NCBI RefSeq assembly: GCF_024362695.1
Contig: NC_065404.1
Location: 5,372,604-5,436,603, forward strand
DNA length: 64,000 bases
Origin: Pectinophora gossypiella
Lineage: Eukaryota > Arthropoda > Insecta > Lepidoptera > Gelechiidae
Reading direction: 5' to 3'
The position numbers and the translations under genes were made by a program. Every line of letters starts with the position of its first letter. The first letter of the stretch is position 1. Shown in pieces: positions 52,805 through 63,179 of the stretch. The notes below the pieces were generated by a model. It was not told where the DNA came from. It made no database searches and saw only the letters and a list, made by a program, of their open reading frames with translations.

Positions 52805-52924
52805 ATTTGTTTGCATTGCGCACTTACTTTTATACGTATATTGCGCAAATGTCAAATAGCAATATTGCTTAGATGAATTGCTTTGATGTGGCAATTTTAA
52901 CCCCCCTGGTCATTATTGAAAAAA

Positions 52925-53048
52925 CATAAACAGCATATATACATTCCACTGCTCTAGACACAGGCCTCCCCTCAATCAACCGGAGGGGGTATGGAACATA
53001 CTCCACCACGCTGCTTGGTTGCACTGCGGGTTGGTGGAGGTGTTTGGG
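52925..53048 (-). mobile_element. SINE B tail
   Basis: ACATAAACAGCATATATACA, CAGGCCTCCCCTCAATCAAC, CGGAGGGGGTATGGAACATA, CTCCACCACGCTGCTTGG. Confidence 0.88.
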
Positions 53049-53429
53049 CTACAGGTATCATTGGGTTAATTTATTTTATTATATTATGTAGAATAAAGGA
53101 TAAATCAAATCACTTAAAAAAAAAAACACACACACACTTAAAAAAATACACTTTTACTCGTCTTAAGACGCTTTGGTCAGCTGGTGATGTGATCCTTAAT
53201 TTTCAATAAGTAATCAATCATTTCGTGGCTGACTTTTGCATTTTTTGCTAAAATAATTTGTGTCTTATTGATAATTGCAAAGGTGCAAAAAATTGCAAAA
53301 ATCTCAGATACGTCAGTTAGCGACGTTAGCAACGATTTGTCCAAAGGGACATTTTGATAGATTGTAGGTACATAAAGCTTATAATGGTTCGCTAAACGTT
53401 ACATTAGGTAGGTAATAGGTATGTAGTAC
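53049..53429. other. Intergenic or intronic sequence
   Basis: Short (CA)n near 53126-53138. No exon apart from the candidate at 53430. Confidence 0.4.
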
Positions 53430-53445
53430 CTTGTGGAGTGACCAT
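53430..53445 (-). CDS. Possible alternative first exon (MVTPQ plus one base)
   Basis: ATG GTC ACT CCA CAA G followed by GTACTA, a weaker donor. It also ends in phase 1 and could splice to 9894-10073 with a Val codon. An upstream ATG in the GC-rich leader is in a different phase and would not reach the CRAL-TRIO frame. Third candidate first exon with the same phase; low confidence on its own. Confidence 0.28.
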
Positions 53446-53580
53446 ATGAAGCGCCAGACACGACGTTGCGCCGGCGGCGGCATTGGTGCGCGCAGGCAGA
53501 TCGCGCAGTATACATCGCGCTGCGCAGCGGATCGCGCGCAATAGTGATAACCGTGCCTTTATTATACGGTGAGCACTTTA
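53446..53580 (-). promoter_or_regulatory. GC-rich promoter/leader candidate
   Basis: On the minus strand a TATAATAAA-like box near 53562-53572 precedes about 100 bases of very GC-rich leader (CGCGC, GCCGCCGCCGG) reaching the ATG at 53445. Not repeated elsewhere in the window, so more likely host regulatory DNA than a transposon. Confidence 0.33.
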
Positions 53581-54082
53581 TTATCATACTATTTTATAAT
53601 AATTATTTTATTTATCTATGAAATAACTTCACTTGACTCCAGAATTTTTGTGAAAAAAATGAAGTATGAAAAAGCCGGTATTGTTTGATTAAATGTATAG
53701 TTTCAAGTCTTTGTTTGATAACAACGTTATCGGCTGATAGTTTGGTTTCAACCGTTCGTGCAATGGCCTAGGCGCATCAAATCGTCATAGTTTATCATCA
53801 ATATTAACGGTTATTTAGATCTTGTAGCAAATTATACTACATTTTCAGAATCTTATATTAACATGTTATACAATATTGGCTTATATTCTATACTTATATA
53901 AATATCAGATTATAAAACTTAACTAAGTAGGTACCTATATTATTAAAAGAAGTTACAACAAAAGCTTAGAATGACCCCCACGAACGCCTATCGTCAAAAA
54001 GTAAATAATAAATAAAATGTGAATTATATTATTATTACTAAGGTTAATGACCAAACAAACAAAAACACAACAGACATAAAAT
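53581..54082. other. AT-rich sequence
   Basis: No gene or repeat assigned. Confidence 0.45.
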
Positions 54083-54325
54083 AACACACACAGGTATAAA
54101 ATTTATGGAACGTCTATTTTAGACAGAAATCTAAAAAACCCTCTAAAACTTTTACACGTCAAATGGGTTGCATACCAGCGAGATACCTATTTGATTTGTC
54201 GGGTTGTTCTAGCATTCACTCATTAATTTAAAAAAAATATTATCAGCTGTCAATCATCCGTGTCTATCCTTTTCGGCGGATAAGAAAATGACAGATATAA
54301 CTTAAAATTCTGTGTCTGCAGGAAT
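54083..54325 (+). mobile_element. Palindromic element X, partial copy
   Basis: ATAAAATTTATGGAACG, ACGTCAAATGGGTTGCATAC, CAGCGAGATACCTATTTG, CAGCTGTCAATCATCCGTG. About one arm plus the centre of 19160-19755. Confidence 0.82.
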
Positions 54326-54361
54326 CAGGGCCATTGTATATTATAAAATTATTAATATATC

Positions 54362-54545
54362 TATTCAAATTCAAATTCAAAAATATCTTTATTCAATAGG
54401 TAACATAGTTACACTTTGAATCGTCAATTTTACATAACGTCTCATCCGCCTAAAACTACTGCAGCTTTTCACAACCTGTATAGCCGGGGAAAAGAAGCTG
54501 CAAGAAAAACCTCGGCACTGGGCCCTAGACGTTCTTTAAAAAAAA
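54362..54545 (-). mobile_element. LINE 3'-end family M
   Basis: ATTCAAATTCAAATTCAAAA, TATCTTTATTCAATAGGTAA, CGTCTCATCCGCCTAAAAC, ACTGGGCCCTAGACGTTCTT. Reverse of 16163-16350. Confidence 0.87.
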
Positions 54546-54736
54546 ATAATAATAAACATAAAATATTGGTATACAATTGAGTAATTTAGCTGCCTAATAT
54601 CAGTTCTCAGACAGTTAATCCCATGCATTCATATCTTCTAAATAATCACTAACTTTATAATAACCTTTTTTGTAAAGTTTTTGTTTAACTACTGTCTTAA
54701 AATAAAACACCTTTGCTTATAAAACACCTTATTATA

Positions 54737-54778
54737 TAGATAAACTAGACTTAGTATTACGTAAGTCTAGTTTATCTA
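54737..54778. repeat. Perfect 17-bp hairpin with 8-nt loop
   Basis: TAGATAAACTAGACTTA (54737-54753) and its exact complement (54762-54778). An AATAAAACACCTT-like block is duplicated just to the left (54701-54730). Confidence 0.92.
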
Positions 54779-54914
54779 AAACACAAATAGATTTAAAGCT
54801 CGTGTGAAGCATACTTAAAATAAAAAAGCTTATTATAACATTCATGATTACCTAAATGATAAAAATACCTGGTATTAAATGTGTTCCTCTAAATAAGAAT
54901 TTAAGAACTTGTAT

Positions 54915-55082
54915 ACCTACATTGATTTAAAAGATGTGTTGCTGTTGCAGTTTCTTGTCATTTCATCTCCTCAGCCATAACTCCTTGCGAAATGACGTAG
55001 ATTCACTATGTTAAATTTACCTTCAACAAGTTTATCTATGATAATTACGTTGAATAAATGATTCTGATTCAGATTCTAATGC
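54915..55082 (+). mobile_element. LINE 3'-end family Q with (GATTCT)n tail
   Basis: GTGTTGCTGTTGCAGTTTCT, CTTGCGAAATGACGTAGATT, CAACAAGTTTATCTATGATA, then GAATAAATGATTCTGATTCA. Confidence 0.85.
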
Positions 55083-55321
55083 TTTTGCATAGAGGCTTGT
55101 TCAGTGCCACACCGCAACCTAGTTAACGCGTGTACATGAATTAGTCGGCGATAACAACTAGGTAATATGAGTGCAGACTCCGGCGGATGTCACGGTTCAG
55201 ATAACATTCTTTTCATGCTGATTCAGTGACTTTCTGAAGGATAGGTTTAAAAATAAATAATATATAGACTTTTTTGATAAAAAGAATCAATTCAAAAACC
55301 TTTATTGTCTATCTTATAACA
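55083..55321. other. Intergenic sequence
   Basis: Nothing assigned. Confidence 0.4.
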
Positions 55322-55622
55322 CAACATAAACAGCCTATATACTTTCCACTGCTGGGCACAGGCCTCCCTTCAAACAACCGTAGGAGGTATGGAGCAATTC
55401 CACCTCGCTGCTCCACTGCAGGTTGGTGGAGGAGCTTTTACGGCTAATAGTCAGAACCAAACGTTAACGTGCCCTCCGAAGCACAAAATCGTCTTACTTT
55501 CTCGGACAATCAGGTGATTCAAGCCTGAAACATCCTAATGAAACAAAGAACAGTCTCACAAAGTGATTTCGACAATGTCCCCATCGGGAATTGAACCCGG
55601 ACCTCCAGATCGTAAGCCTAAC
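55322..55622 (-). mobile_element. SINE B, nearly full length
   Basis: In reverse: head missing its first bases, B-box GGTTCAATTCCC, core CTTCGGAGGGCACGTTAACG, and tail to CAGCAGTGGAAAGTATATAG. Confidence 0.92.
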
Positions 55623-55680
55623 GCAACTAAAATAATTTGTTTAAGTTTTTGTAGGATAGATATATGAAGACAAAAGTGAA

Positions 55681-55770
55681 CACGCACTAAAGCAGCGTGG
55701 TGGACTATGTTCCGTCTTTACCCCTTCCGATTATTAAGGAGTGGCCTGTGCCCAGCAGTGGGTTTATATA
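55681..55770 (+). mobile_element. SINE B tail, diverged
   Basis: AAAGCAGCGTGGTGGACTAT, GGCCTGTGCCCAGCAGTGGG, TTTATATAAAG. Confidence 0.75.
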
Positions 55771-56082
55771 AAGTGAAAAGTGACGCGCAATCTAGCCTCC
55801 TTAAATCTAGTCAACAACAATCTATACGTAATACAACCCTGGAGTTTCAGCCAAACTTGAAGGCTAAGGTTATTTAAGATTAGGCTAATTAAAATTATTA
55901 CTCACTATCTCTATTGATTGATTTCAGCAACAGCAACTGACTTATCTTATTAAGCCTCAGTGCGATAGATAATATACCCTTAATGGTAATGTGCATTATT
56001 GTGATCTAGCTACCGAAAACCCAGTTTATTTTTCTGTAAGTACTTTAGCTAATTATACGCTTATTTTTTTTATACTTGTTCA
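55771..56082. other. Intergenic sequence
   Basis: Nothing assigned. Confidence 0.4.
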
Positions 56083-56165
56083 ATGCTTGTGCAAGTTGTC
56101 TTTGATTACTTGTGGCTCTGCCCACCCCATTTGGGATTACGGGCGTGAGTTTATGTATGTATGTA
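56083..56165 (+). mobile_element. Retroposon J 3' end
   Basis: AAGTTGTCTTTGATTACTTG, TGGCTCTGCCCACCCCATTT, GGGATTACGGGCGTGAGTTT, (TATG)n. Confidence 0.85.
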
Positions 56166-57059
56166 TGTTGTTCAATGCTCGACACAGGCCTCTACCAAGG
56201 CTCTCGAGTTTCTAAGTATTAATTTTTTGAACCAGTTTTCTAATTTCAATATTTATTCGCGTAATGATAAGTCCATAGTCGCTGTTGTGCAAGTCGCCAT
56301 TCTTTTGTTTAGTTTTTATCTAATATACCTTTAAAAAAACATAAAAGAGTCCAATGAAATGAAGACATAGGAACGTTTCGCGCTATGTATCATCTCAAGA
56401 CAACACTGTAAAGCTATCACAAGAGAAATAAATTTAAGTTTTTTAATATGGCGTCCAATATGGAAATAAATATTTCTTTTCTTTTTTTCTAAATAATAAC
56501 AAAAAAAGAGTAGTTACAGTATTTTTTTTAAAGATGGCTCTTCTTCAATCTTCAAGTATATTATGTCAATTGGGCTGCAATTATTGAGTACCATTTCAAC
56601 GTAAAATACGCCGACAAAATATGAGTGACCAGCGATTCTGACGGACTTTACGACGTCTGAGGCCTAAATTAAAATTGTCAATATAAATAGTGGCTGCGAG
56701 CTGAACTGCAATAATGTTGCGATAAATATATAGTTGGTTTACTGACATAGACTGAGTGGCAAGCGTCGCTCAGCGGCCAGCAGCGGTGACGGGCGACCGT
56801 CGGCCTTGACGATCGCCGGTCACTACACGTGGCCATAACCACGCATCCACTCTATTATTGAACCGAATGCAACGGAAAGCATGCGATCGCATAATATTTT
56901 ATAATTACAAACGACGCATTCGACGTCACCTGCTCTTGAAAGTGAACGTGAACTACAGATGGTAAGCGATCGCCAAATGGGACGTTGTTATTTTTCGAGA
57001 ATGAAAGGTGCCTAATTTGTGGTACAGGTACGTTTCTTGTAATACAAAATAGTATTTTA
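56166..57059. other. Intergenic sequence with a GC-rich patch
   Basis: 56750-56835 is GC-rich (CTCAGCGGCCAGCAGCGGTG, CGACCGTCGGCC) downstream of a plus-strand TATAAATA near 56682. It may be regulatory, but no exon can be attached to it. Confidence 0.3.
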
Positions 57060-57180
57060 TGCAACAGTTGTATAAGAAGGGTCAAAAAATGCGAGTGGCG
57101 TGAGTTGCGATGTGAGCCTTGGCGAACATCGCAATAAGAGACGCCACGAGCATTTTTTGACCTAGTTATACAACGTTGCA
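57060..57180. mobile_element. Hairpin MITE, 121 bp
   Basis: TGCAACAGTTGTATAAGAAG, GGTCAAAAAATGCGAGTGGC on the left pair with ACGCCACGAGCATTTTTTGA, CCTAGTTATACAACGTTGCA on the right, through GCGATGT/ACATCGC to a short loop. Confidence 0.87.
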
Positions 57181-57951
57181 TACAATACTTTTTCTACGAC
57201 GACGTAATTTTAAATGAAACAAAAATTATACAAAGAATAGAAATTATTTTCCAACGCGCGGGAAAATGGCGGCAAATGTATACTTTTTTTTATAGTATAT
57301 CTATGGCACCAAACAAAGTAAAGGTGCCAGTTTCCAGGTCAAAAAAAAAAAACAACAACAATGCTTTTTTGGCGACATTATAGTACAGTTACACTTTGTA
57401 AACAATGCTTTTATAGGCCATAGAGCGTACACTTTTTCAAAGAGTTTAATTATGTATGTACTTATATTAGACTTTTTGGTTATTTAAATGCCAGATTAAA
57501 GTAGAGGAGTAGAAAAAAAATAAAATAATAACGAATAACGAATTTTCATATTTTTAATTATTCAAAAAAAGAACGTGATGTGTAGGGATGGTACTCTTAT
57601 ACTAGAGTTTGGAAAGTTTCCGGCTGCGTCGACTTCATCATTTAGATTCTTATTTTGAAATCGATTTTTTAAAAAATAAATTCTGATTTTTTTTAAAGGC
57701 TTGAAATTTAAAACAACTAGAATGTATTTTAAAACTGGGGTAATTTTACTAATCGATAACTTTGAAATGAAATAAATAAAAAATAAGCGAGTGTAACCTT
57801 GTAATCGAATTAAATTGATAAATTGATAAGATAAAATTGATATTCTTGAATTTTAACTGAAAATAATTTACGCATTTTTATTCTACTCAGTGCGTGGATG
57901 ACTAGCAATGACAAACTATAATTAAGTGATATTACATGCCACTATCATTCA
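57181..57951. other. AT-rich intergenic sequence
   Basis: Nothing assigned up to the LTR element. Confidence 0.5.
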
Positions 57952-58156
57952 TGTAGGAATGATAGGCTGAATGAAACGTAACGCAAAGTGTGTGAAAGAG
58001 AGCGACGAGTGAGCGAGAGAGAAAAGGATTGCAGAATGACAGAGATATGGCGAACGGGTGTTTTTGAATAACGGAAAAGTAAAAACTCATACAACGTTGC
58101 AAAATAAACAAAGTTTATTAGAAATAGTAATCGTTTTCTTCATGCCCCATCCCACA
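57952..58156 (+). repeat. 5' LTR of the gag-protease element
   Basis: 205 bp, TG...CA, with AATAAA at 58103-58108. Identical to 60366-60570. Confidence 0.96.
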
Positions 58157-58161
58157 ATTTT

Positions 58162-58179
58162 TGGGGGCTCGTCCGGGAT
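58162..58179 (+). other. Primer binding site, tRNA-Pro type
   Basis: TGGGGGCTCGTCCGGGAT, five bases after the 5' LTR. It is the classical tRNA-Pro primer site, complementary to the tRNA 3' end including CCA. Confidence 0.93.
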
Positions 58180-58351
58180 GGGCATATAGTTGACGATTAC
58201 CAAGTTTGAAGAAGATTACCAGGCACGAGACGGAAAAAGGTTATGAAAATTTAAGATGAAAAGAAGATTTACGACGTATTAAAGGTGTTTACTGAGCATT
58301 AAAGGTGTTTTGCGAAGTAATAAGAAAATAAAAGAAGAAATAAGACGAAAG

Positions 58352-60037
58352 ATGTTGAAGACGAAAGAAGAAAGAGGTGAATTTACATTTATGAGTACGG
58401 GGAATTTGTGTACAATGGCCGATGTTATTCCGAAGTTTAGCGCCGAAGATAAAACCTATTCATCCGCTAAATGGGCGCAGGATATTGAAGATAACGCCGA
58501 GATATTCTCATGGACCGCGCAGCAGAAGTTAATTATAGCGCGACGATCATTGGTTGGTACCGCGGAGCTATGGTTGAGGTCCGAAAAACCGTTTAAATCG
58601 TATGAAGAACTAAAGAATGCGTTACAAAAGGAATTTCCAGACTCCATAGAAAATTGTAAGGAAATGCACGAGATTATGAGTGCACGGAAAAAGCGCAAGA
58701 ACGAGACATACTATCAGTACATGCTGACTATGAAAGAATTGGGCCGTAGGGCGAAATTCCCGGATTATGTAGCCATTCAGTACATAATTGACGGAATTAC
58801 CGATCATGAAATGAACAAAGCTATTTTGTACGGTGTAGTTACGTATGGTGCATTGAAAGAGAAGTTAATGTTGTATGAAACTATGAAAGAGAAGATGAAG
58901 AAACGTTATGAAGGTGAAGGAATCCAAAGGATGTCTACAAGCATGGATCGATTTGAAAGTAGAAAATCTGTGAAGGGGCAGCATTGTTATAAGTGCGGCG
59001 ATCAAGATCATGGGGCTATTGCGTGTCCGAAAGGCGTGAAGTGCTTTAAGTGCAATAGTTTCGGCCACATAAGCAGAGATTGCAAGATAAATCACGTGAC
59101 AAATTCTACGGCTTCGACAAGTCGCCATGATGGTGGGCGTGAATTCCATAGGCAAGCTTTATACGTGCAGTCGCAAGAGGGCGCTCCGATCGCGAATGAA
59201 TGGAATGAACGAAGTCACGCGGACACGAATGAAGAAATGTCAACGTCAAATCAGACGTCAAAGGCGGCAACGGTACTTAGTGTTTTCAAAAGTGGACTTT
59301 CGAATAAATCGCTTAAATTATCGCGCATTTGTGAAGAAGAAGTACAATGTTTGATCGATACCGGCAGTGACATTAATCTCATAACGAGTGATACGTATTC
59401 TAAGCTCGGACTAAAGTGTTGTGAAGATGAAAATATGACAATATCAGGAGTTGGTTCTACAAAGGTGTATTCTCATGGCAAGTTGACAACTAGTATGGAA
59501 ATGGACGGGTATGCTTTTGATGTGGTGTTCCACGTAATACCGGACACTGCTATACCGTATCAGGCCATTTTAGGACAACCTTTTCTGGCTAATACTACAG
59601 TTGTGATTGATGCTGGTGATATTAAGATTATGCCACATGATAATAAGTTGACTTTACGGTGTCTACCTGCCCGTGATGAGCAACAGGTTACCGAAGTTCC
59701 AGTAGTACCAGAAGTGACTGACAACTACAGGCCTATGAAGATAAAACAGAATCTGGAATGTTGTCAATTGTTTGATAAAAATAACAAGAAAGAATGCATG
59801 GACAAAAGTGTACAAGATAAGGTGCTAAAACTAAAAGTACAAGAGGAAGACAATAAGATATTTAACAGGAAGAAAAGACAGAAGTACATAGGAGGACTAC
59901 GAAAGGTACACGAAGAAAATGAAAGGGCATTTGACAGAAAGAGAAAGAAAATACGGATGTTTGAAGAAGGAGACCTGGTTGGTACTCTGAAAAAGACTAT
60001 AAATGAAGTGACTATGATCCAGAATGGTGTTATTTGA
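58352..60037 (+). CDS. Gag-protease polyprotein with integrase-like tail
   Basis: 561 codons from the first ATG (58352). The frame is open from 58310, and ATGs at 58391 and 58415 are also possible starts, the last giving MADVIPKF. Residue numbers here count from 58310. About 40-200 is a helical retrotransposon gag domain (WLRSEKPFKSYEELKNAL; YYQYMLTMKELGRRAKFPDY). Two CCHC zinc knuckles are at 226-239 (CYKCGDQDHGAIAC) and 245-258 (CFKCNSFGHISRDC). A retropepsin-type protease holds the catalytic LIDTGSDINLIT at 348-359 and ILGQPFL at 420-426. The last 40 residues (HEENERAFDRKRKKIRMFEE, GDLV) resemble the integrase C-terminal region, implying an in-frame internal deletion of pol. No stop or frameshift interrupts the ORF. 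Confidence 0.93.
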   Translation: MLKTKEERGEFTFMSTGNLCTMADVIPKFSAEDKTYSSAKWAQDIEDNAEIFSWTAQQKLIIARRSLVGTAELWLRSEKPFKSYEELKNALQKEFPDSIENCKEMHEIMSARKKRKNETYYQYMLTMKELGRRAKFPDYVAIQYIIDGITDHEMNKAILYGVVTYGALKEKLMLYETMKEKMKKRYEGEGIQRMSTSMDRFESRKSVKGQHCYKCGDQDHGAIACPKGVKCFKCNSFGHISRDCKINHVTNSTASTSRHDGGREFHRQALYVQSQEGAPIANEWNERSHADTNEEMSTSNQTSKAATVLSVFKSGLSNKSLKLSRICEEEVQCLIDTGSDINLITSDTYSKLGLKCCEDENMTISGVGSTKVYSHGKLTTSMEMDGYAFDVVFHVIPDTAIPYQAILGQPFLANTTVVIDAGDIKIMPHDNKLTLRCLPARDEQQVTEVPVVPEVTDNYRPMKIKQNLECCQLFDKNNKKECMDKSVQDKVLKLKVQEEDNKIFNRKKRQKYIGGLRKVHEENERAFDRKRKKIRMFEEGDLVGTLKKTINEVTMIQNGVI

Positions 60038-60330
60038 TAGTGTCTTTATTGAGTTAATTTTATTTCAAGGTTCAGGTGTTTAAGTTACTTATTTTGTTTT
60101 TTCTAGTAGGTATGTTGTAATAAGATGTTAAGGAGTAGTTTAAGATATCATATTATTTCTACAGTGTGTTTAAAGATAGTGTAAGTAGTGATGTTAAGTT
60201 TAACAGATAATATTTCTAAAGTTTGTTCAAAAAGATATTGATTTTATTATTTCATTTACAACCAAGATGTTTGTCAAGTAGTAGTTATTTGTGTATAAAA
60301 GTTGTTATTAAATGTAATATCAGAACGTGT

Positions 60331-60348
60331 CAGTCTGAGGACAGACTG
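60331..60348 (+). repeat. Small hairpin before the 3' LTR
   Basis: CAGTCTG-AGGA-CAGACTG, a perfect 7-bp stem 17 bases upstream of the 3' LTR. The purine-rich GAGAGCAGGATGG follows; it may be the polypurine-tract region, although it is interrupted. Confidence 0.6.
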
Positions 60349-60365
60349 AGAGCAGGATGGCCGAG

Positions 60366-60570
60366 TGTAGGAATGATAGGCTGAATGAAACGTAACGCAA
60401 AGTGTGTGAAAGAGAGCGACGAGTGAGCGAGAGAGAAAAGGATTGCAGAATGACAGAGATATGGCGAACGGGTGTTTTTGAATAACGGAAAAGTAAAAAC
60501 TCATACAACGTTGCAAAATAAACAAAGTTTATTAGAAATAGTAATCGTTTTCTTCATGCCCCATCCCACA
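60366..60570 (+). repeat. 3' LTR of the gag-protease element
   Basis: Identical to the 5' LTR over 205 bp. Followed by the second TTCA. Confidence 0.96.
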
Positions 60571-60730
60571 TTCATGACTCGTGTTGGTAAATATATACCC
60601 ACGATAACACCATACAGATGGAATAGGATGGGCAGAAGCACTAAATGTGAACGCAAATAAATAACAATTTGCATTATTTTGATAACAAGTTAAGCTCCAC
60701 TCCTTAGCACATCGGCGAAAAGTCACCAGT

Positions 60731-61040
60731 ATGTCGATATTCTACAGACTGCACTTCGGCGAGTGTGCCCGCGATCTACACGAGCTCATTCCACCGTCCC
60801 CCTTTTATCTTCAGATTTCCCTATCCCTATTTGGTGGATATCCCAATTATTCGCACAAAGCGCTTCGCAGCGTCCTTCATTATGTGCACTGCTAAGGAGT
60901 GGAATTCTCTGCCGTCTTCTGTATTTCCGAATGCATATAACCCAGGTGCTTTCAAGGTCCGAGTAGGCACCTTCTGGGTGATCTAGCTCCATTTTAGGCC
61001 TCGTCAATGCGTTCGGGCAAGCCTGGGGCCAAGAGCTATC
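60731..61040 (+). pseudogene. LINE reverse transcriptase C-terminus, decayed
   Basis: One frame gives HFGECARDLHELIP. After a shift the next gives RFAASFIMCTAKEWNSLPSS, VFPNAYNPGAFKVRVGTF, the C-terminal end of a CR1/L2/Jockey-like lepidopteran LINE. Stops and a frameshift break it. The LTR element at 57952-60570 lies about 160 bp to the left. Confidence 0.78.
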
Positions 61041-62544
61041 AAAGGTAAAAAAAAGGCTTCATTTACCGTTTAGTATGAGTTTTGAGACACACACACACTA
61101 TCTGACCTTCTGAAGAGAGGCATAACAATTAAATAATACTCGCCAATCGGCAATCAAATATGGTATTGAAAATATATATATATATATTTTTAAATAATTT
61201 CCCAATGCAGTTTAAAGTTTAAACTGAATTTACGAGGCATTATAAATAATTATTGCGGAAAATACATAAATTATGCTTATGTATGGAAAATTGTGTTCTT
61301 TATGAATACAAACAAAAGCATAAACAGCATAAAAGCGCTCGATGTTAAAATAATGATCATGTTGTGTTGTTCACTGCTAACGAACTGGAATATGCGAAGT
61401 AATTCATACGCATGAATATATAATTATATATTATGTGATATTAAAGCTGCACTTATAGCAATGTGTTCACTACAAATCACAGTAAAATCCTTTCAATACC
61501 AGTGTGGGAAAATTTAAAAGCAACTGTGCTTTGGGGGTTTAAAAAGGCCTCATCACGTATAAAAGCGAAATACCTTTCATAGATTAATCACAAAATCTCA
61601 GAGACTACAAGTGCTAGGGGTCTCAAATCATGAATGGAGGCTTCTTTTTAGGATATAGCCGCTCGCTAAAACTGCTAAATTCAACCCCCAAGAGGTTGAA
61701 ACAGGAGTTCAAGTTTGTATGAAACTTCGCCGTTTTTAAAACTAGAATCACTAAATTTCGCGGCGATGTCGCTGGCGGCCAGCTAGTGTAATAATATCTG
61801 CTTAAAAAATATATGAATGAACTATTTAGGTACTTGCCAGCCAACTTAGTCTATGTCTAAATTATTGAGGGTTAACCGAGCAGAGGAATCGTTCTTTAAA
61901 GAAAACAACAATGTCATCATTAGCTTAGCTTTATCCCGTTTTTACAGTGTCCGCTTGCCACCTGAAGGTTTACAGGTTCGCTTTTTTATACAGAGGTAAT
62001 TATCTGTGAGTAAGAAATACCCAAATGGCAGTACATAATGGACAATTATGAGTGTAGATAAATAGAAACGAGTAATTGTACACTGGCAATAAAGGAAATA
62101 GACATAACCACAACGAATTGTACTTTATTGCGGTCGTTTGAGGAAATATTAATGCATAGTTGTCAAACCAGATACGTTTAACCAACCCACAAAGTCAAAA
62201 TTTTTCCTCTTGAATGGCTTGTGTATGTGTAGGGGATATTAGGTTCTTAGAAGTCACCATTCAATTATATAATGTATATTGTTATTTGCTAGAAAATTGA
62301 AATTGGAAATTTGAATTTTGTATTATGATGTAAGTAATTAGATTGCTATTATCCTTGAGTCATTTGATTTTGAGAAAATGAAATTTAGAGATTATTAAGG
62401 TAATCTTTAGAGGCTTTATTATAACAACTTTTTAAGGTAGCTGTAATAAAAGCCTTTATAGGAGTATAATGATATTATGAAGACCATTATGGTGAAATAT
62501 AGAGATTATTAGTGATCAAAATCAAAGATGAACAACTCAGTATT
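61041..62544. other. AT-rich intergenic sequence
   Basis: (TA)n at about 61173-61187. No gene or repeat family assigned. Confidence 0.45.
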
Positions 62545-62580
62545 CATCATCATCATCAATTTAAGAGCCACGCTCTTGAC
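62545..62580 (-). mobile_element. Ultra-short D/RTE 3' tail
   Basis: CATCATCATCATCAATTTAA, GAGCCACGCTCTTG: only about 33 bp of the shared tail is present. Confidence 0.8.
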
Positions 62581-63179
62581 GCGTTTGCGCGGTTGTGTGT
62601 CTTGTCTTGTCTTGTTGTAGCTCACTATTAACTTATAATAAAGAGTAAAAGATCACAAAATTATAATAATGTAAAAAACTATACATCCTGATGCTATGCG
62701 CCATAGAATCAGCAATACCTAGGCAACGGGGGTTGCCACATCTGACGCCAAGAAAGATGATAATAAAAAAAACTACGAGAAACAGTCGACAATAAATACA
62801 AATAACATTAGCATTTCAAATAGCACAACTTGTATTAGTGCGTCACAGGTTTCTTCATCTGCAAATCAATTAAAGTATTAATTATTGCATTAGACGTTGA
62901 TAAGCATCTCACTACTTGGCCATATGCAATGATTTATAGTAAGTATTTTATAAAAAGAATGTCAATGAATGTCAAAAAAGAATGAATGTGAATATGTGTG
63001 AGAATGACACGTGAAGAATGTGTGTGTTGTGAATGCGTTTGTGTGCGATGTGTTGTTGTTGTGTTAGGATTAGTGATAGACAGGGAAAGAAAAATTGGGT
63101 GGAAAGAAAAAATATCAGAAAATTATGGGAAAATAAAATAAACACCCGAAAAATTCCCGAATTATGGGAAAATATTTTT
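62581..63179. other. AT-rich intergenic sequence
   Basis: Nothing assigned. Confidence 0.45.

Larger units (their letters stand above)
57952..60570 (+). mobile_element. Gypsy-like LTR element keeping only gag-protease
   Basis: 2619 bp with two identical 205-bp LTRs (TGTAGG ... CCCACA) and a 4-bp duplication TTCA (57948-57951 and 60571-60574). A perfect 18-base tRNA-Pro primer site follows the left LTR. One long ORF encodes gag, two zinc knuckles and an aspartic protease, then a short tail resembling the end of integrase. Reverse transcriptase, RNase H and the integrase core are absent, so it must depend on another element. Identical LTRs indicate a young insertion. Confidence 0.95.

Noticed and set aside
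53399..53587. 62-codon minus-strand Arg/Cys-rich ORF
   Set aside because: Starts in the GC-rich leader and crosses the proposed donor. Its phase does not fit the CRAL-TRIO exon. At most an upstream ORF.
56855..57181. 108-codon minus-strand ORF
   Set aside because: Its N-terminal half is translated from the hairpin MITE at 57060-57180.
58456..59155. Minus-strand ORFs opposite the gag gene
   Set aside because: Shadows of the gag-protease reading frame without motifs.
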